From a virus, in the IMG/VR virus record IMGVR_UViG_3300047319_001839, positions 1-37,059 of that record: a DNA stretch of 37,059 nucleotides. One strand, 5' to 3'. Numbering within the stretch: the first letter of the stretch is position 1; each line of letters opens with the position of its first letter. The notes below the pieces were generated by a model that did not search any database, had not been told where the DNA came from, and saw only the letters and a program-made list of their open reading frames with translations. Made by a program: the position numbers and the translations under genes. Shown here one piece after another: positions 15,077-22,798 of this stretch.

Positions 15077-15318
15077 GCAACGCGCTGCTCGAGAAGTGGC
15101 ACCAGGTCGGCGACATGCTGAAGGACGCGCTCGAGCACCACACCGAGCAGCTCGGCGACCGGAAGCAGGCCGACTTCGACCACAACACCCAGCTCGGACA
15201 CCTCACCAGCGCCGTGCACAGCTACCGGCGCGAGCTGCACGAGTACATCGACAAGGCAGAGCTTCGCTGGGCGGCGCTGTTCGACCACCTCGAGCTGAAG
15301 GACCCGACCCGTGGCTGA
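15073..15318 (+). CDS. Small helical protein of unknown function
   Basis: An 81-aa charged protein that looks entirely alpha-helical and His-rich ('HHTEQLGDRKQADFDHN', 'YRRELHEYIDKAELRW'). It starts at GTG overlapping the previous stop (GTGA) and overlaps the next gene by 8 nt. No membrane segment or signal is visible. It is translationally coupled to the following membrane protein and could be a cytoplasmic partner in lysis or tail-tip assembly; neither is shown. Confidence 0.6.
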   Translation: MSNALLEKWHQVGDMLKDALEHHTEQLGDRKQADFDHNTQLGHLTSAVHSYRRELHEYIDKAELRWAALFDHLELKDPTRG

Positions 15319-15622
15319 CCCAACGCTCTTCGAGCTCGGCACGCTGGGCGCCAGCGGTCTGGCCCTACTGGTGAGCAGCTGGAAGGGGCTCGCGAAGCGC
15401 AACGTCGATGCGCTCGATAAGACGATCGTTGACCTGACGACCGCCGTGGACAGCCTCCGCAAAGAGCTGCGCGACCTGCGCGACACCGACATCGGCCAGG
15501 CGAAGGACATCGGCAACCTTCAATCGGCCGTGGCGGGGCTCGAGAAACGCATCGACGGCCAGGGCGCGGCCTGGCGCTCCGAGCTCGACAAGCTGGCACC
15601 GCGAAAGTTGAGGGGTCAATGA
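15311..15622 (+). CDS. One-TM coiled-coil protein (spanin- or holin-accessory-like)
   Basis: A 103-aa protein with a weak N-terminal membrane segment ('LGTLGASGLALLVSSW') followed by a long heptad-rich helix ('VDLTTAVDSLRKELRDLRD', 'LQSAVAGLEKRI'). One N-terminal TM plus coiled coil just before an endolysin gene is the layout of inner-membrane spanins and XhlA-like holin partners. No Cys or lipobox is present. It starts at GTG inside the preceding gene and its stop overlaps the endolysin ATG. The lysis role is inferred from architecture and position. Confidence 0.6.
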   Translation: MADPTLFELGTLGASGLALLVSSWKGLAKRNVDALDKTIVDLTTAVDSLRKELRDLRDTDIGQAKDIGNLQSAVAGLEKRIDGQGAAWRSELDKLAPRKLRGQ

Positions 15623-16122
15623 GCACCATCATCGTCCCGACGTATCGAGATCGCTTCCTCGCCGAGATGGAGAAGCTCCTCGCGGCGAACATGCCCGTGC
15701 TCTGGAGCGCCAAGGGCCCGCTCGCCGTCGACTGCTCCGGCAGCATCTCAGTCGCGTTGGTCGCCATCGGCGGCCCGGACCTGCGCGACACCGTCAACGC
15801 TCAGGGCTACCACGACCGAACGCGCTTGCTCGTCGACGGCGAGTCACCGCTGCCCGGCGACCTGGTCCTCTACGGCGGCGGCCCGAGCACCATCGAGCAC
15901 GTCGCCTGCTACGACGAATATGGCGGGGTCATCTCCGCCGACGGAGCGACCAGCCACATCGATCCTCGCGTGCTCGGCTTCGACGTCGCACTGGCGCGGG
16001 CACTCGCGAACCCCGCGAATCGCGTCCGGCGGCACAACACGATCAGGTACCGCAGAGACACGCCGTACATCGTGGTCCACCGCAACGTGCTCGTCGACCG
16101 GCTAGACCAGGTCGAGCGCTGA
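15619..16122 (+). CDS. Endolysin, NlpC/P60-type peptidoglycan hydrolase
   Basis: A 167-aa protein resembling NlpC/P60 cysteine peptidases, which cleave peptide bonds in peptidoglycan stems. The nucleophile would be Cys39 in 'AVDCSGSIS'. The second conserved block is 'PGDLVLYGGG' followed by 'IEHVACYDE', giving His94. A third polar residue is likely in 'DGATSHI' (His113). There is no signal peptide, so it needs a holin. It sits directly between a coiled-coil membrane protein and holin-like genes. Length is normal for a one-domain lysin. The start overlaps the upstream stop. Confidence 0.83.
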   Translation: MSTIIVPTYRDRFLAEMEKLLAANMPVLWSAKGPLAVDCSGSISVALVAIGGPDLRDTVNAQGYHDRTRLLVDGESPLPGDLVLYGGGPSTIEHVACYDEYGGVISADGATSHIDPRVLGFDVALARALANPANRVRRHNTIRYRRDTPYIVVHRNVLVDRLDQVER

Positions 16123-16214
16123 TGCCTCACGACTGCGACTTCACGCTGCGTCCGCGCCCGCAGCCGAAGCACCCGCCGAAGCCGCCGCGGAACCCCTTCA
16201 CCCCGAAGCGCTGA
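16122..16214 (+). CDS. Possible 30-aa Pro-rich microprotein
   Basis: A short ORF whose ATG overlaps the endolysin stop (TGATG) and which reads 'MPHDCDFTLRPRPQPKHPP' to a basic Pro-rich end. It fills the gap before the GAGCTGTCCAC element at 16223. Coupling by overlap makes translation plausible, but the composition is what GC-rich non-coding DNA can also give. No homologue is known to me. Confidence 0.35.
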   Translation: MPHDCDFTLRPRPQPKHPPKPPRNPFTPKR

Positions 16215-16222
16215 GCCGCGGC

Positions 16223-16233
16223 GAGCTGTCCAC
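16223..16233 (+). promoter_or_regulatory. Single GAGCTGTCCAC element before the holin-like gene
   Basis: GCGGCGAGCTGTCCACG here matches 17 bases of the minus-oriented arm at 1794-1804. It lies 22 nt before the ATG at 16256, with GGGAG between. The neighbours run in the same direction and there is no inverted partner. It is probably the start signal of the last late block; inferred. Confidence 0.55.
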
Positions 16234-16255
16234 GGGCCGGGGGAGCTTCTTGGGC

Positions 16256-16765
16256 ATGCGCTTCCGCCTCCGCCTCGACATGCTGAGCCTGGCCGTCCAC
16301 CTCTTCGCCCTGGGCGCCCTCTTCTGGTCCGCGGTCGCCTTCGCCCAGGCCGCCGGAGCTCCCGCGGCCGCCGCGGTCGACCCCACGCAGCTGCTCGCTC
16401 AGATCTTCGACGGCGTGCACAACGGCAACGGGTGGCTCGCGGCCGCGCCGGCGCTGACGCTCGTCGTGTGGGCTCTCCGCAAATACGACATGAAGATCCC
16501 CGTCATCGGCCCGAAGGTCGACGCCTTCCTGAACCAGCCCCTGGTGGCGTTCCTGCTGCCCGCGGTGCTGTCGGCGCTGACCGGGCTGTTCGGAGCGCTC
16601 GCGCAGCACCTGCCGCTCGGCGCGGCCCTGCTGACCGCCCTGAAGGTCGCCGGCGGGGCCGCCTTCACCTTCCTGCTCGCCAAGAACGCCGCCGAGCAGG
16701 TGAAGGGTGCCCAGGCCGCCGGCGCGGCCGCGGCGAAGGACCCCGGGCCCACGCTCGGCGCGTGA
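16256..16765 (+). CDS. Multi-TM membrane protein, holin-like
   Basis: A 169-aa protein. An N-terminal hydrophobic segment ('VHLFALGALFWSAVAFAQA') looks like a signal or first TM, followed by an Ala-rich linker. At least two more membrane segments follow ('LVAFLLPAVLSALTGLFGAL' and 'ALLTALKVAGGAAFTFLLA'), then a Lys/Ala tail. A small multi-TM protein with a charged tail near an endolysin is holin-like. The ATG at 16256 is preferred over a TTG at 16250 because GGGAG (16241-16245) is 10 nt from it. Confidence 0.6.
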   Translation: MRFRLRLDMLSLAVHLFALGALFWSAVAFAQAAGAPAAAAVDPTQLLAQIFDGVHNGNGWLAAAPALTLVVWALRKYDMKIPVIGPKVDAFLNQPLVAFLLPAVLSALTGLFGALAQHLPLGAALLTALKVAGGAAFTFLLAKNAAEQVKGAQAAGAAAAKDPGPTLGA

Positions 16766-16827
16766 TCGATCTCAGCGGTCAACAAGGCTGAGCGGTCGCA
16801 GCGGCCTCACTCAAACGGAGCAGCACC

Positions 16828-17091
16828 ATGGCAGTGAGAGCAAAGCTGCGCGTCGTGGAGATGAAGACGGACCTACACCTCGCGCCCGAAGCGAAGGAAG
16901 ACGAGCGCATGACGCAGGTGACGGTCGTCCTGCAGCCGGTGTTCGGCGGCAAGAACGACGAGGCGAACCGCGAGTGGTCGAAATGGACCCCAAGCGGCGA
17001 GGTCCGCCTCTGCATCACCAACCCCGACGCCTACCGGCAGTTCAAGCTCGGTCAGGCGTACTTCCTGGACTTCACGCCGGCGGAGGGCTGA
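16828..17091 (+). CDS. Small conserved-looking phage protein, unknown function
   Basis: An 87-aa soluble protein with a clear GGAG ribosome site. It reads like a compact beta-barrel ('VRAKLRVVEMKT', 'QVTVVLQPVF', 'WTPSGEVRLCITNPDAYRQ', 'LGQAYFLDFTPAE'). The last two segments recur in small hypothetical proteins of many phages. I cannot assign a role. It is followed after 2 nt by the next gene. Confidence 0.65.
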   Translation: MAVRAKLRVVEMKTDLHLAPEAKEDERMTQVTVVLQPVFGGKNDEANREWSKWTPSGEVRLCITNPDAYRQFKLGQAYFLDFTPAEG

Positions 17092-17093
17092 GC

Positions 17094-17435
17094 GTGGGGC
17101 TGGCGGCGATCGCCGCGCTGGTGATCGCCGCCTCGCCCGAGCTCGACGGTGGCGCACCCGACGCGGGCAGGTGGACCGAGGACCCGGTCTACGCCCTCTG
17201 CGAACCGGCCCAGCCGCCCCTGCGGCTTGCGAACGGGCACTGGGACCTGTCACCGGAGCGCGGGCGTCGCAACGCGTGCCTAATGGGCGCCTGCGAGGAC
17301 GACCGACAGCGGCTCAAGAACGGCCCGCCGGCATTCAGCTGGTTCACGTGGGCCGCGGCAGGGGTCGCCGCCGCGATCGCACTCGCCGCCGGCTTCTACT
17401 TCGGGTTCGAGTTCAGGTCGCTGTTCGGGCACTGA
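17094..17435 (+). CDS. Exported protein with C-terminal membrane anchor
   Basis: A 113-aa protein with an N-terminal hydrophobic signal ('GLAAIAALVIAASPE'), a polar section with three Cys ('LCEPAQPP', 'ACLMGACED'), and a strong C-terminal TM ('WAAAGVAAAIALAAGFYFG'). The GTG at 17094 is the start after the upstream TGA; the longer frame is a shadow. It closes the late operon and overlaps tail-to-tail by 23 bp with the minus-strand operon. A lysis or envelope role is possible, not shown. Confidence 0.6.
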   Translation: MGLAAIAALVIAASPELDGGAPDAGRWTEDPVYALCEPAQPPLRLANGHWDLSPERGRRNACLMGACEDDRQRLKNGPPAFSWFTWAAAGVAAAIALAAGFYFGFEFRSLFGH

Positions 17436-17808
17436 GCCGCGCGACGAGCTCTTCGGCAGTGATTCGCTCTGGGCAGTGGCAGCTGAAGCACCGGAACGAG
17501 TACCGGCCGCCCTCATGCTGGTGCCCGCACTTCTCGCAGGGGAAGCCCTTCATGCGCGCGGTCTCGTACATGACGCGCGCCTCGAGGCCACGCGTGCCGA
17601 GCTCGAACAGCCGGAGTGCCTCCGCGCGGAGGTGCTTCGCGACATCGAGGGCGCGCACGCGGTGCACTGAGGCCCAGCCGTTCGCCCGACCCTCGTCTTC
17701 GAGGCGCTCCACCTCGAATGCGATCTGGTGCGCCGCCAGGCGCTGGGCGACCTGCTCCGGCGTGCCCTCGTCGTGGTTGAGCATCGGCAACTGGAAGCGC
17801 TCCGTCAT
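17413..17808 (-). CDS. Zinc-ribbon protein of the minus-strand operon
   Basis: A 131-aa protein; the ATG at 17808 overlaps the upstream gene's stop (ATGA), so the longer frame to 18057 is rejected. The first 90 residues are helical and charged. The C-terminal part has a likely zinc-binding set, 'CEKCGHQHEGG' followed by 'FRCFSCHCPE'. It is the last gene of the seven-gene operon 22786 to 17413. Function is unknown; a DNA- or RNA-contact role is possible from the zinc ribbon. Confidence 0.65.
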   Translation of the reverse strand: MTERFQLPMLNHDEGTPEQVAQRLAAHQIAFEVERLEDEGRANGWASVHRVRALDVAKHLRAEALRLFELGTRGLEARVMYETARMKGFPCEKCGHQHEGGRYSFRCFSCHCPERITAEELVARLSARTAT

Positions 17809-18461
17809 GGCTGGACCGCCTTCGTGGTGATGACCCAGACCCAGGGGTTCTCTGCGGCCGCGCCCTTGCCGTTGATGCTGTCCCAGCCGGCCCAGTAGCA
17901 CGCGCGCGGAGACTCGAAGTCCGCCGAGCCGCCCGGCCAGTGCCAGCCGCCCTCGTTGCACTGCTCGAGCCCCTCGGCGATCGCGTCGGCCTCGCTGATG
18001 TCCTGCAACCGTTCGGGGCGCACCGCCACCACCTGGTCGAGAATGCGCGAGGCCCACCGCGGCATAAAGATGCTTGGCTTCAACTGGTAGTCGAACTTCA
18101 ACGCGTCCGGGTGAGAGTTCGCGACCTGCGCTTCGTCAGCTTTGTATCGGATGAAGCCGCCACACCGCTGGAACGTCTCGCGGCCCCAGAGGCGATCGCC
18201 GACTGCCGAGCGAGGGTAGATTCGGTGCGTGGTCTCGCCGTCGCGCGTCGGCGCCTTGAGGTACGGGCCAGGGTTGCCCGCCGGCGAGGGCCCCGGGTCG
18301 ACCCAGGCCTTCGCGAAGTTGAGCCGGTCCCACAGCTTCTTGAGCACGCCGCCATCGATCAGCGAGTTCGCCGCCGTGAGCACGCGCCTGGTCTGCGTCT
18401 TTCGCCCCGCGCGCTTCGCCAGCACCATCGGAGCGCTGTAGAGGATGGGGCGCTCTTTCAC
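17805..18461 (-). CDS. ASCH-domain-like phage protein
   Basis: A 218-aa protein of a type common in phages. It begins 'MKERPILYSAPMVLAKRAGR' with 'KTQTRR' after it, continues with 'VGDRLWGRETFQ', then 'SIFMPRWASRI', 'ERLQDISEADAIAEGL' and finishes 'NPWVWVITTKA'. These blocks match phage proteins often assigned to the ASCH (PUA-like) fold, which is suspected to bind RNA or modified bases. Start and stop overlap both neighbours, showing translational coupling. Biochemical role is not known. Confidence 0.78.
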   Translation of the reverse strand: MKERPILYSAPMVLAKRAGRKTQTRRVLTAANSLIDGGVLKKLWDRLNFAKAWVDPGPSPAGNPGPYLKAPTRDGETTHRIYPRSAVGDRLWGRETFQRCGGFIRYKADEAQVANSHPDALKFDYQLKPSIFMPRWASRILDQVVAVRPERLQDISEADAIAEGLEQCNEGGWHWPGGSADFESPRACYWAGWDSINGKGAAAENPWVWVITTKAVQP

Positions 18462-20233
18462 GCGCCGTCCCCGATGAACAGCGCGTGCCCCGGAATGCAG
18501 CCCTCACCGGCCTGCTGCTCGAGCAGCCCAGCCGACCGCAGCTGCGAGAGGTAGGTCCGGTGCGAGCTGCCGCCCGGCGTGACGCTCGCCAGCTGGGCGA
18601 GCTCGTCCTTGCCCATCGGCCGCTCCGCGTTGAGCAGCGCCTCGAGCATCGAGCGGGCGCCGCGATCGAGCTTCTGGCCCCAGAGCGCGACGAGCTCGGC
18701 GCGCGTGGCGGGAGCACCATCCTTAGCGAGATCGACGCCCGCGGTCGTGGCGCTCAGGTCGCCGCCCGCGCTGTCCTCGACCAGGCCGCGGGAACGCAGC
18801 TGAGACATGTACGTGCGGAACGAGCTTCCGCCATGGGCCATGACCGTGCGCGTGGCGAGCTCGCGGCGGGTGAGCGCCTGCGGGTACACGGCGGCGAGCT
18901 CGACCAGCATCTTGCGCCCGCCCAGGTCTACGCCCTCGATGCTCGGCGCCGTCGACGCCGGCATGGGCAGCTGCAGCGAGGAGCGCGCCGACGCGCCGTT
19001 GTGCCCGTTCTTCTTCACCACGACGCCCGGCGGCGGTCGCACCTCGAGCTTCTGCATCGACCGGGTGAACGTCGGCTTGAGGGCCTCGGTCGCGTTGTGC
19101 AGCGCGGACACGACGACCTGCTGCCTCTGCGCTAGCTGATCGCCGATCTTGGCGATGACCTCGATCGAGCGCTGCAACACGTCCAGCTCTTCCTTGATGG
19201 AGACCTTCACCTCGACCTGCTCGATCACCTTCGCCTTGTTCGCGAGCTGGCGCTCGAGTTCGGCGACGCGGCGGCGCAGCGGCGCCGGATCGTCCTTCTC
19301 GACCTGCTCGACCACCGTCTTCATCGATACTCGCAGCGCCTCGACGTCGACATCGGCGAGCACCCGGGGTGCCTCGAGCTTCACGCCGAACTTCGGGGTA
19401 GCCGAGCTGTCGAAGGTGGTCTTCTTCGAGACGTGCGTGTGCTTGAACAGCCCGAGGAAGTGCGGCGATGCCACCCACGCCTCGCCGGTCGCGAGCTTCG
19501 GCAGCAGCTGATCCAGCTTGAGCTGGGCGTCGTCGGTGGCCTTGTCAGCCATCCAGTCACCGATCGCCTTGCGCTCGTGCTTACCCATCGTCCGCATCGC
19601 CAGGAGCGTGCCCGCCTGATTCAGCGCCGCCTTGTTCACCGCCTGCGGCTGCTGGGTGATCATCGAGCAGCCGATGCCCTGGCTCCGGCCCATGCGCACC
19701 ACGCGCTCCATGCGGTTGAGCATCACCGCCGGGTTCTTCCGCGGGTCACCGCCGCGACCCTCGGCCGGCAGGTTCTGTGGCAGGAACTGGTGCGCCTCCT
19801 CGAAGAACAGGTGCACCGGGCGCTTCACCTTCACCTGCAGCTCGTAGAAGCGCTCGGCGAACGCGCTCGAGAACATCACCTGATCGCTCCGGGTGAAGTG
19901 CGCCAGGTCGACGACTGCGCTGATGCCGCGCTCGACGATGACGCCGGCGACCAGCGCCCCGGCCTCGGGGACGATCGGCACGTGCGCGTGCTCGCCGCCG
20001 AAGACGTGCACCGGGTAACCCGAGGCGTTGCCGTTGGCGGCAGAAAGCAGTCCCCACCACACCGCCATCGGGTCCAGCGCGACCACCTGGGCGCCGGCCT
20101 CGAGCATCAGCTCGGCGAGCCGCATCGCCGCGTACGTCTTGCCGCTGCCGCTCTGGCCGACGAACGCCAGGCGCTCCGTCACCACGTCGACCGGCAGGGC
20201 GACGTCCTTCGACAACTGCAGGTGCTTCACCAT
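18458..20233 (-). CDS. HerA/FtsK-like ATPase with tandem C-terminal winged helices
   Basis: A 591-aa ATPase. The Walker A motif GQSGSGKT is at 26-33. The Walker B-like 'HLFFEEAHQFLP' is at 141-152. 'GIGCSMITQQPQAVNK' at 186-201 is the sensor block of HerA-type pumps (DUF87-like). Residues 305-375 are a coiled coil. Two related winged-helix units follow at about 440-487 and 527-573; both contain 'GGSS.RTY.SQLRS.GL'. The ATG at 20233 has GGAGG upstream and 'MVKHLQLSKDV' as N-terminus. The predicted role is ATP-driven movement on or sorting of DNA. It lies between the ASCH-like and ParB/methylase genes. Confidence 0.8.
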   Translation of the reverse strand: MVKHLQLSKDVALPVDVVTERLAFVGQSGSGKTYAAMRLAELMLEAGAQVVALDPMAVWWGLLSAANGNASGYPVHVFGGEHAHVPIVPEAGALVAGVIVERGISAVVDLAHFTRSDQVMFSSAFAERFYELQVKVKRPVHLFFEEAHQFLPQNLPAEGRGGDPRKNPAVMLNRMERVVRMGRSQGIGCSMITQQPQAVNKAALNQAGTLLAMRTMGKHERKAIGDWMADKATDDAQLKLDQLLPKLATGEAWVASPHFLGLFKHTHVSKKTTFDSSATPKFGVKLEAPRVLADVDVEALRVSMKTVVEQVEKDDPAPLRRRVAELERQLANKAKVIEQVEVKVSIKEELDVLQRSIEVIAKIGDQLAQRQQVVVSALHNATEALKPTFTRSMQKLEVRPPPGVVVKKNGHNGASARSSLQLPMPASTAPSIEGVDLGGRKMLVELAAVYPQALTRRELATRTVMAHGGSSFRTYMSQLRSRGLVEDSAGGDLSATTAGVDLAKDGAPATRAELVALWGQKLDRGARSMLEALLNAERPMGKDELAQLASVTPGGSSHRTYLSQLRSAGLLEQQAGEGCIPGHALFIGDGA

Positions 20234-20397
20234 TTTTTCCGCCTCCGGTTGCGGCGCGCCGACAGGCCGCCAGGAATGATCTGCTCGCAGCGAGCGCAGC
20301 CCCACGCGATCGCCATCGCCACGTTCGTGCCGCGGGGAGGCACGTGAAACCCGAACCAGCACAGCAGCCAGCCGACCAGCCCCCTGAGCGCGCGCAT
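20227..20397 (-). CDS. Small CxxC protein (phage 'CWFGFH' type)
   Basis: A 56-aa ORF that fills the gap between the ParB/methylase gene and the ATPase gene. It begins with ATG two bases after... the upstream TAG (TAG-ATG are adjacent) and overlaps the ATPase start by 7 nt. It reads 'MRALRGLVGWLLCWFGFH', then 'CARCEQIIPGG' and a strongly basic end. The 'LCWLGFH ... CxRC' pattern resembles short phage proteins related to DUF1660, which probably bind zinc. Tight packing and pattern both support it being real. Confidence 0.65.
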   Translation of the reverse strand: MRALRGLVGWLLCWFGFHVPPRGTNVAMAIAWGCARCEQIIPGGLSARRNRRRKKW

Positions 20398-22353
20398 CTA
20401 GGCAGTAGCTCCGGCCTTCATCCGCTGGTGCTCTTGCTCGGCCGCGCCGGCGTTCGCCTTCGCCCGATCGATGTCGGGGAAGTCGCCGAGCGAGCTCGCG
20501 CCGTCGGTCGTGCAGAACCAGCGGAACGTGTAGCCGTCGATCTTCTTGCCGGTGGCAGCGACCCGCGAGAGCCTGTCGATGGCGTATCGACGACCGCTTG
20601 CGGCGACTCCGACCGCGACCTTTGTCGGGTGCTTCTTCGTCACCCAGCTGATTGCGTCGAAGGGGATGGGCTCCTTGCGCGCCTCTTCGTCGTCGTCCGG
20701 CGATCTCGGCTGCTCGCCGGTGCGTTCGTACTCGACGGCCGCCGAGCGCGCCTCGTCGAGCGTCCTGACGCCGCCGGGCCAGGTGATGCCGTGATGATCT
20801 TCGGTGACGATGCCGAGGCTGACGCGCGGCCCGTGCGGCTCGAGCAGGTACATGGTGCGTTTGCCGATGCCGAGCTCTCCGCGCTCAACGTGGTACTTCT
20901 TGCCCCTCTCGACCTCGAGCCCGGGCACCACGGTCTTCTTCGTGATCACGGTCCATGCGATGCCCTCGGCTGCGGATTCCGGCGGCGGCGGCACGTCGAT
21001 GATCGGGGGCAGCTTGCGCTTCTTCTTCGCCGCGATCGGCGGCGCCGTCACCTTCGCCGGCGGCAGCTCGGCCTCGATCGCCTCGGCCTCGATCTCGCGC
21101 TCCGGCGGCACCATGAGGCGGGCGGACTCCTTCGCCACCTCGGCGCCGTTCGCGACAAAGCCCTTCCGTTCGCCGCGGGCGAACATCTCGAGCTTCGGCT
21201 CGGCGGGGCACAGCTCCCAGACGTCGTCGTAGGCCTGCTGCGGCTTCACGGAATGCGCGCCCAGCGGCGCCATCAGGCTCGTGGTCTGCGTCACAGGCGC
21301 GAACACAGGCCGGCCGCGGGTGAACAGCACCAGGTGCTCGGTGTCGTTCCGCCACACGCGTCCGAGGCCCATGCGGGGCTTAATCCACGTGCGGATCTGC
21401 TTCGGGACGAGGCCGTATCGCTGCTCCCACGCAGTCGCGACCTGGGCGTAGGCCAGCGGGTCGACCAGATGGCTGTTCGTCACCCACAAGAAGACGGCCG
21501 CGTCTTTGGCCAGCGGCAGCGCGAGCTCGCAGATGTCGCCGATGGTCATCGTCGGGTATGGCGTGCCGCCACGGGCCGCGTCGCTGCCGTCGAGCTGGTC
21601 CTCGTATGGCCACGGCGGATCGATGACGATCACCGGGTACTCGCCAATCGGTGGGGTGTGCGCGCGCACCTGCGCCACCTGCTCCGCGCGCTTGAGCTCC
21701 CGCGTCGCCGCCTTCACCGTCTGACCCTTCGAGACCCGCTCGGCAACCTGGCGCTGCTTCTCCGCCGGCATGCGAGACAGCTTGGTCAGTTCGGTGAGGC
21801 TCTCCGCGGCCTCGGTCTTGGCGATCTTCTTCTTCACCTCCGGATCGAGGCGCTTGGACACGGCGACGTACTGCTGCACCGACCGCTCGGTGACCCCGGT
21901 CTTCTTGGCGGTGTCGGCAGCAAAAGACGAAATCGTTTCGTCTTTACCCTTGCCACCCTTGCCGGCCTTCTTACCCGGTGCCCCACCGTGCTTCGCAGTA
22001 GGGTGCATCGTCTCGTAGATCTCTTTGCGGCGCGCGAGCTGGTCGGCGCGCGCGAGCGCCGGGAGCACGCGGCGAAGGAGGTACTCAACGATGGTCGCGA
22101 GCTCGGCGCCGAGCTCGTCGAGGTCGAGCACGTTCGCATCGACGACCGACTCTCCCAGCGCCTTCATCGCCGCGAGGCGGTGGCGCCCGGCGACGAGCTT
22201 CCACATGCTCTCGTGACGGTCGATCAGCGTCACAGGATTCAACAGGCCGATCTCCTTGATGCTCTCGATCAGCTCGCGGACGCGGGGGTCGTCGGCCTTC
22301 GGGAGACCGCCCTCGGTGCTGATCGCGCTGATCTGAACCATGGTGGTGCTCAT
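20398..22353 (-). CDS. ParB-like / MT-A70 adenine methyltransferase fusion
   Basis: A 651-aa fusion. Residues 1-100 are ParB/Srx-like ('LVAGRHRLAAMKALGE', 53-68). Residues 140-215 contain a helix-turn-helix ('KKTGVTERSVQQYVAVSKRL'). Residues 235-400 are an MT-A70-type N6-adenine methyltransferase with DPPW at 245-248 and 'PKLEMFARGERKGF' at 386-399. The last 185 residues hold two weakly similar units (about 466-549, 566-650). The ATG at 22353 overlaps the upstream stop and has AGGTGAGG before it. ParB-MTase fusions occur in phages; they may methylate phage DNA or mark sites against host restriction. The C-terminal pair is not a family I recognise. Confidence 0.85.
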   Translation of the reverse strand: MSTTMVQISAISTEGGLPKADDPRVRELIESIKEIGLLNPVTLIDRHESMWKLVAGRHRLAAMKALGESVVDANVLDLDELGAELATIVEYLLRRVLPALARADQLARRKEIYETMHPTAKHGGAPGKKAGKGGKGKDETISSFAADTAKKTGVTERSVQQYVAVSKRLDPEVKKKIAKTEAAESLTELTKLSRMPAEKQRQVAERVSKGQTVKAATRELKRAEQVAQVRAHTPPIGEYPVIVIDPPWPYEDQLDGSDAARGGTPYPTMTIGDICELALPLAKDAAVFLWVTNSHLVDPLAYAQVATAWEQRYGLVPKQIRTWIKPRMGLGRVWRNDTEHLVLFTRGRPVFAPVTQTTSLMAPLGAHSVKPQQAYDDVWELCPAEPKLEMFARGERKGFVANGAEVAKESARLMVPPEREIEAEAIEAELPPAKVTAPPIAAKKKRKLPPIIDVPPPPESAAEGIAWTVITKKTVVPGLEVERGKKYHVERGELGIGKRTMYLLEPHGPRVSLGIVTEDHHGITWPGGVRTLDEARSAAVEYERTGEQPRSPDDDEEARKEPIPFDAISWVTKKHPTKVAVGVAASGRRYAIDRLSRVAATGKKIDGYTFRWFCTTDGASSLGDFPDIDRAKANAGAAEQEHQRMKAGATA

Positions 22354-22589
22354 CGGAGCGACCTCACCTTCGCGACGGCCACCTTGTGGCGGACGAGCAT
22401 CGACCGCGCGTACGTCCGATCGCCGAGCGAGTTGCTCACCAGCGCGCGGTCGACCTCGTGGTGCAGCTCGTCGCTCGTCTTGAGCAGCTCTTCGACGGCG
22501 TCGCAGCGCTGACACAGGTGCGTCGGCTGCAGTGGGACGGTCTCGAGCGCCTCATACAGCTGATGGCACTTCGTACAGGTCGCGATCAT
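22350..22589 (-). CDS. Small zinc-ribbon protein
   Basis: A 79-aa protein starting 'MIATCTKCHQLYE' and continuing to 'LCQRCDAVEELL', a CxxC-CxxC zinc ribbon, followed by a charged helical tail ('HEVDRALVSNSLGDR'). Both ends overlap neighbours (ATGA). It could be a transcription or DNA-binding accessory for the following ParB/methylase; function unknown. Confidence 0.65.
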   Translation of the reverse strand: MIATCTKCHQLYEALETVPLQPTHLCQRCDAVEELLKTSDELHHEVDRALVSNSLGDRTYARSMLVRHKVAVAKVRSLR

Positions 22590-22786
22590 GCCGCTCTCCC
22601 CTGCGCGACGATCGCCGCGCGGTGCTCGACCTCGGCATTGAGAGCGCTCAGTGCCCTGCGCCAGGCGTTCGCCCTGTCACCCAACTCCGGCGAGCCGCCG
22701 GGCGTCGCGCGCCAGGCCGCGTACGTCGCGCGCTCTCGCGAACGCAGAAACTCGACCACTTCCGCCCTGCTGCTCGTCGTCTTCAT
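22586..22786 (-). CDS. Small early protein, first gene of the minus-strand operon
   Basis: A 66-aa charged helical protein ('MKTTSSRAEVVEFLRSRER'). It is the first ORF after the divergent operator region, with its ATG 13 nt from the palindrome at 22799-22817. The ribosome site is weak. No family is recognised. It leads the early operon, so it is likely made first and controlled by the regulator at 22873. Confidence 0.6.
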   Translation of the reverse strand: MKTTSSRAEVVEFLRSRERATYAAWRATPGGSPELGDRANAWRRALSALNAEVEHRAAIVAQGRAA

Positions 22787-22798
22787 GCGGCCTGTTTA

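Noticed and set aside
20344-22512. A 722-aa plus-strand open frame opposite the ParB/methylase gene
   Set aside because: It is antisense to a protein with clear DPPW and ParB motifs and has the Arg/Leu-rich look of a GC-rich shadow frame.
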